Source: Rotaria socialis (lineage: Eukaryota > Rotifera > Eurotatoria > Philodinida > Philodinidae). From it: a DNA stretch of 64,000 nt. This document shows positions 58,252 to 64,000 of this stretch, piece after piece. Made by a program: the position numbers and the translations under genes. Within the stretch, counting starts at the first letter, position 1; every line of letters starts with the position of its first letter. The DNA lies in assembly GCA_905331475.1 (NCBI GenBank), contig CAJNYU010000027.1, positions 310,001 to 374,000 of the forward strand, written 5' to 3'. The notes under the pieces were generated by a model. It saw only the letters and a list, made by a program, of their open reading frames with translations, ran no database searches and was not told where the DNA came from.

Positions 58252-59880
58252 AAACTTGAATTTTTCTTTTCACTTTTCTTTTATATTCTTTTTCTTTTTA
58301 TTTATTTAATAAAAAAAACCGTATTGAACAAAAGTTGAAATTATAAATTGCTGTTTTTTCTCAAAAAACTCCCAGCTCGAAATTTATATGAAATAATTTA
58401 CAAACAAACATTAATGTTTGATTCATATTTTTAACGACAAAAAGAAATGAAAGTGCCATTTAGAACTGTTTAATAATACACTAATTTTAATAAATAGTTT
58501 TCTTTTTAATAATATTTTCTTTTGCATGATTTCTATTCTGATTAAATTTCTCCGTACAATTTTTCTATGCGCTTAATGCTTGTTGTTGTTATCATGATAA
58601 ATTTGATGATCGTTGGCAAGAAAAAAGATTTTATTTTCAAATAACTATTGGTAAAATTTCCAATAGTCAGATAGTTTTTATCGGAGGAACTTTTTAAAAA
58701 TCTGATTGAGCAGCCCAATCTTTTTGACTGATTGCATGAAAACAATATTCCATTAGATTTTTAGTTTTTCATTATAGGGAATTGATTTCAATTTTATTTT
58801 TATAACATTAATGAAAGCTCGATTGATGATAGGGAAAAGTCGGTCATGTATATGAAAGAAAAAGGAAAAAAAAGAATAAATATTGAATCTATGAAAGACA
58901 TCTAATAAATCGTTATTTTAATCAGCTGTTTGTTTTCAAACGAAAAATGAAAAGATACTTATTCAAAGATAGGCAAGTGAAAAATGGTTTTATATACCCG
59001 ATAAAACTATTTTTTACAAACTAGAAAGAGAATGTTTCATAGCTGTTAGCAAAATAAATAATTTTCTTAACAAAATTAGCAGTAAATTTCTAACATGTTT
59101 TAGCCAATTACATCAAATGCTATACAACATCAATGGTAATTGTAAACGTGACCAACTTCTGACAATTGAACAAATTCTAGACCGGTCGGGTCTAATCAAT
59201 CTAAAAATAGTTGTTAGCGCAATCGATGTGGGGTTAAAATGTGAAACACGATATAGCTACTGTTGCTCTCGTTTTCCTTTTGCTTTTTCCTTGAGAAATG
59301 AAATAAGGATGGATTTTATATATTATTGTAAAAAGCTGTTACTGATATGTGATCTGTAAACGTATATTAACAACTTGTTTCATGATCCTTAAGTCAACAT
59401 TATTGGCAAGTCGATAAAAGTCCACAAGATTCACCAAGATTTTTTAAATGATAAAACTGATATTAAAAGTGAAATTGCGTTCTGAATTCCTACAGACTTT
59501 TACAATTGTCTCTTAGACTAGTTCTATTCGGTCAGTAAATCCATTAAATCAATTAGAAGTAACTCACAGAAATCTGGCAATAGAACAGATCAGATGACAC
59601 AATCGTCAAAATAGTTCTACACTACTTTATCGCATTAGTTTTAACCTCCTAGTCCCACCAGCAACACATTCTGCTTTATGAGCTACTACGGGCACTAAAA
59701 AATGAAGATAGTCTATCAAAAATCTATATTTAAATAGTTTAATTTGTCTTTCAATATTAACTGATATAGAATTAACATCGATAACAACAACTCATTGTTT
59801 TCATCCATCATCAAAGTTGTCTGATTAATTTTATTTTAATTATTTTCTTTATTAGTAATAAAACAAATAATATGTTGTAG
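58252..59880. other. intergenic 3' of the dsRBD-like gene
   Basis: About 1.6 kb, A+T-rich. An ATG frame at 59117-59359 (80 codons) has unremarkable composition and no domain. Nothing else seen. Confidence 0.45.
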
Positions 59881-60900
59881 TTACGCTAGCTCATGTTGGA
59901 TTCGTGTTAATTGTTGGTGTTGGAATTTTACTTGCAACAGGTGAAACTACTACTTACAACGCTTGAGATGAAACTAATTTATTTAAAAATAAAACCCAAT
60001 ATATAAAGAATATTGATCCCTACCAGTTACATGTTCAATTTATATTGAAGCTGAACTTCGATTTTATAGTGGGAAAGCTGTACTTTTCATATGCATACGA
60101 TCTTATGAACGTTTTTTCTGACTATGTTGATAATGTTTCAAGAAAAAATTAGTTGTGTCGTTGTTGCTTGATTATACAACCATTGTTGTTGTTGTTGTTC
60201 TCCAAAATATATATCTGCTATTGATAATGATGCAAGTTTAGGTAGCTATTGTTTCTCATATGTCACCTAAAAATTATATAATTTCATGAAGAAAGAAGCA
60301 TGAAATAAGACGTAATGAATCTGAACAATCATGAGCTGAATGATTAACAATTGCTAAAACAAAACAAAATAATAAATATTTATTATATCGAAATTAATTT
60401 AATTTTAAACACAAATAACTATACACATCGATATAGCCTAACATGTAGACATAAAGCTGGCGCATATAGTAACGTGCAAGACTAAACTTCATACATGTCA
60501 ACCTTCATTATAATAATCTTCATATATTTCATGACTATTCTATAAATACGCTTCTCCTCCTAATCATGTTTCATTATTTTGATCAGTTACTTGTTGTCGT
60601 TTATTTGTCTAATATCGTTTCTTTAAACAAAATTGCTTTACTCTATATGTAAAACGATTTCGACTGCTGAAGAAAGACGATCAAAATGAGCACTTTAAAC
60701 AACACATACGACTTTTGGTAGAATTATCAAATCCGAAAAAATCTCAACTATGAAATTTTAGATAATGATGAATGTGGAAAGTATGAGAAAAGAATGTCGT
60801 ATTCTGAAATTTCAAAATGGCTGCCTGCTTTATCTATGACTGTTGATGAATGTCTTTTTGATCATATAGACATTGTATTATTTCATTCTGTTTAGACGAT
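59881..60900 (+). pseudogene. possible relic of a membrane-protein gene
   Basis: A 60-nt segment at 59881-59940 is bounded by TAG and GTGAAA and would encode the membrane helix TLAHVGFVLIVGVGILLAT. A second piece after the CAG near 60027 is phase-compatible and reads CSIYIEAELRFYSGKAVLF, then ICIRSYERFF and a stop. Around 60650-60895 further coding-like runs appear (RFRLLKKDDQNEHFKQHIRL and KRMSYSEISKWLPALSMTVD), but their phases do not join. Together they suggest a decayed multi-exon gene with a membrane segment. Identity unknown; each piece alone is weak. Confidence 0.25.
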
Positions 60901-63200
60901 TATTCGATTTTTTTACCAATTATCTTTTTCGTTAATTTGTCATGCTCAACAATAAGTAATAGAAAAAGTTCTTCTATCTCTTCTATGCATCTTCTTAGAA
61001 TATGATTAAAATCTTATTATTTATTTTAGTATCAATCTTCGATTTTTTGATTCATATAGGATAAAATTAATTATTTTGAGCGAAATAGTGAAAAAAACGC
61101 TTGAAAAAGAGAAAACGAAGTGAGGTTAATAAAAAATAATTCAAGGCAATCGGTAGAAGATAATATTCACAACACAAGCAACAATAGCAACAAGTTGCAA
61201 ATTACTAATAACGAAGAAGTTTCAAATGCTATTTGTTGTTATTATCTATTGGTCAAATTCTAACATCGCTTTTAACATTTCTGTTAACGACGATGATATC
61301 GAATTACATGTTTCAAATAGTTGAGTTTGTAATGCTATTTGATTATTAAATCGATTGTTGACACAAACCTGGTTTCATCATTAGATTATGTGTTTTTTTG
61401 AAAAGTAAAATAAATGGAAAAAAGATCAGTTTAGCAACATTGAAAATGAATAAAAACAGTTTGACCTCCTCCCCTCACTTCTAGATTCTTGGTTGCGTGC
61501 CTTCTTGAGGATAATATTTTTATAATTGAAAACAAAAATTCTAATCTTGCCATAATGAGAAATCGTCTTACTTATTTTCAAGTCATCTTAATATGTCAGT
61601 TCCTCTTAAAAATAATTATATAGTACTCTTGTATTACTATTAACAAAAAATAATGATAACACACACACTTCAGTCTTTGTACATCTATTATTTTAATTAA
61701 TTTACTATTAATTTTGTCCTAGAATGGAAAATTTATATTGAAGAAATATTTCGATATGATTACATTAGAAGAAAAAATTCTAAAATAATCAATTATTTTT
61801 ATTATCATGTCTTTTCGTCTTTTTTTTTCATCAAGATTTTTTCATCAGATTAATATAACAAAATACAAGTCTTGACAAGGAAATGTGACGTACATCAATC
61901 AGATACAAGGAAGCACTTCTATTCCTGAGACCTTTTTGAGATTCAGAGCTTTTAGCATTTGGTCCGATGTTTGTTTTTATTTTCTGAGTATACGCTTACT
62001 AGTTTTTATGAAAGCAATTAAAGAATTTTTGGTTTATGTAAGAATAAAATTCATCTTCTTTTGAAATTCAAAGAAAATAATATTTTTCGATTCGTCATCT
62101 TTACGTTCAATAAAAAAAATTGTCTTTGGAGAATATATTTCTAGAACGCTGCAAAATTCACTTCATGCGATAGAGAAAGAAATTGATATAAACTCGATCT
62201 AATTTATGTATTTTCTCTTTTAACATTGGTTCATATGTTTATATATAGACGATAGACGAAAATAAATCAGAATTTTAAAATAACATCATTACACCAATAA
62301 CTAAATAAACTCTAATACTAAATTAGTCGATAAAACTGACTTTATTGACATTTAGTAGAACGAATAAAACAAATTATTTTTTCTTTCATAAATTGTTTTT
62401 TGATGACAAATGCAAATGTAGTATTTTATGTTCGTACAAAACTTGTTGAACTAAAAAATGCTTACTGATTCGATCAACTAGGTTTTCTATCACACACATA
62501 ATACTGCTACGTGCATCAGACAGATATTGTTATAAAAATGAATAAACAAAAATTTCTCGCTTAAGCACGACCATTAAACTGATAGACATGATGAAAAAGA
62601 GAAAAAATGTTCTTAAATCACGCTTTTATCATTTTTCATCTGATTAAGTTTTCTACTAAAAAAAGGAAGGAAAAGAATCATTGATAACTAGGTTTCTTTC
62701 TTTTCTTATGAGTATCGCGTAAAATAGAACAGCTGCTCCCAACTCCCATAATGTACGTATGTAACCTTGTGTTTGGTTTTCTCTAAATAATCATCATTGA
62801 ATTATTCGTCAAAGTTTGACGCTGCTTTCCGTTCCATCGTTCTAGACGAGACAATCATCTCTTCTTCTTCTTCTTCTTCTTCTTCTTTTTATCTGTTCCG
62901 AACGTATATGAAACAAGGCTTTCTTCTTTCATCAAACAAAATACTTATAATGATTATTCTTCTGCAAAAAAATAAAGATTTCATTGAGTTTTAATTGAAT
63001 CGCTCAAGAGACTTTTAAAAATTCTAGACTACTAATAAATAATGATCTATATTTTGATTGGTCCAATATGAGAATAAAAAGGAAAGCAATGAATCGAAAA
63101 GATAGTCTCATTTTTCTCGGTGCCAAGATAGACAAGTTAGCTGTTCTCTTAGAATATTATTCTTTAGTATTCGCCAATTACAATCTCTTGGTTAGTATAA
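60901..63200. other. intergenic, no gene seen
   Basis: About 2.3 kb, A+T-rich, containing a (CTT)n microsatellite at about 62860-62887. No supported gene or foldback repeat. Confidence 0.45.
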
Positions 63201-63930
63201 TCAAGTTTCTGCGTATATTTTTCTCTTGTTTTCCATCCTATACTTTAACATCTTCTCAACTTGTATGCTTTTCTACTTGTCTGTTCGCCAGAAAGTGCGT
63301 GTATCGTCGTTTCTTTTTCTGTTCTTCTACCATTTTTCTACTCAATATTGATGGCAATGATATTCTCTGCGACATCGCCATCACCGCTCTTATCTCGCAG
63401 TGTTGCTTGCTCGATGATGGTAGCCGTGGAGAATACTGCATGCCGTCAAGCACTGGCAGGCTAATCACATTAATGAAGAAATTCTATCATCGTGTTGCTG
63501 CCCGCCCGCCCGCCCGTCCGTCCGTCATCGCCGTTTACTGACAAGAAAAAAGAAGAGAAAAAAAACGCAGAAAGACGGTATCAACGAAGCGTTCGCAGCA
63601 GAGAAGATAGCTCGTCGGCAGCTGTTACTCGACCGACGACGAGTGTGAACTACTATCTACTATATTACATGAAACGAAGAAGAAAAGAAAAAATTGCGAC
63701 AAGCGAACACGAGCAGTTCAGACACAGCCGCTGCTTATTGGTGGAGTATTGAGGAAGAAAGAATTTTTCCGTAAAAAAAAAGAGGTTTCAGCAGCATCAG
63801 AGAAACCTTTTTTCTCCGTTCTATCTATGTAATGCATAGAATAGAGTAGGCGACGACCCACAACACAACAACAATAACAATATTGATTCTACCATTACTA
63901 CTAACATAGAGCGGCCATAGCAATTCCCTT

Positions 63931-63965
<35 letters not shown>

Positions 63966-64000
63966 CCCATTCTCTTGTTAGAGAGCATCAACAATATATT
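63201..64000 (+). promoter_or_regulatory. GC/CT-rich probable promoter and 5' leader of a gene beyond the window
   Basis: Base composition rises in G+C compared with the preceding 5 kb. There is a (CCCG/CCGT) run at 63500-63525, CGCTGC and CGACGACG words, and a long (CT)n tract at 63931-63962, followed by CATTCTCTTGTTAGAGAGC. Such composition changes usually mark promoters or untranslated leaders. Frames through it (63068-63541, 63492-63752) are biased by the repeats and I do not support them as proteins. Direction is inferred only weakly. Confidence 0.35.

Noticed and set aside
59117..59359. ATG frame of 80 codons
   Set aside because: No membrane, signal or domain pattern and no neighbouring exon; kept only as intergenic.
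63068..63541. Frame of 157 codons near the window end
   Set aside because: It depends on CT/CCCG repeats, shows no domain, and is overlapped by similar-length frames on both strands, as expected for a GC-rich leader.
1..64000. tRNA genes, rRNA, CRISPR arrays, bacterial-type operons
   Set aside because: No cloverleaf with a GGTTCGA-type arm, no regular spacer-repeat array, and no prokaryotic gene arrangement was seen.

Overview
The window looks like nuclear DNA of a small metazoan, most probably a bdelloid rotifer. By eye the sequence is strongly A+T-rich. Genes are broken by many introns of about 45-70 nt, the proteins are animal-type (LASP, RFWD3, mitochondrial AspRS, PRDM8/ZNF488-type zinc fingers, calcineurin A), and an Argonaute and an F-box protein are present. 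The gaps are full of small foldback DNA elements. The species call is inference; the metazoan call is firm. Exon borders below were placed by hand from GT/AG sites and reading phase. Every multi-exon model called intact sums to a multiple of three.

Layout. 0.2-10.5 kb (minus strand): a possible terminal exon, SKP1 copy 1, the E3 ligase RFWD3, a 3 kb gap with a GC-rich repeat island, then a diverged SKP1 copy 2. 11.2-17.1 kb (plus): a small tail-anchored protein in three short exons, a DHHC palmitoyltransferase, ribosomal protein L31 and a two-finger C2H2 regulator. 17.8-18.6 kb: a truncated DD37E Tc1/mariner transposase. 19.9-30.4 kb (minus): an intact F-box protein, a two-exon gene fragment, a foldback element, and an eleven-exon Argonaute that carries several reading-frame lesions and has lost catalytic residues. 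30.5-36 kb: no genes seen, but several foldback or motif-iterated elements. 36-42.4 kb (plus): a small secreted prepropeptide and calcineurin A, whose first intron holds a poly-G run with an N next to a perfect inverted repeat. 44.8-47.3 kb (minus) DARS2 and 47.8-50.1 kb (plus) LASP are divergent across about 520 bp. 52-53.5 kb: an ankyrin-type protein. 56-58.3 kb: a 13-exon protein with a dsRBD-like C-terminus. 58.3-64 kb: mostly non-coding, with relic exon-like pieces and a GC/CT-rich end that looks like the upstream part of a gene beyond the window.

The genes are mostly unrelated housekeeping and regulatory loci. One loose theme is ubiquitin ligation: two SKP1 adaptors, one F-box protein and one RING/WD40 ligase. 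The most unusual property is a set of short islands, each built from its own short word repeated in both orientations. Several lie in unusually long introns of otherwise compact genes, and one adjoins the altered 3' end of the Argonaute.
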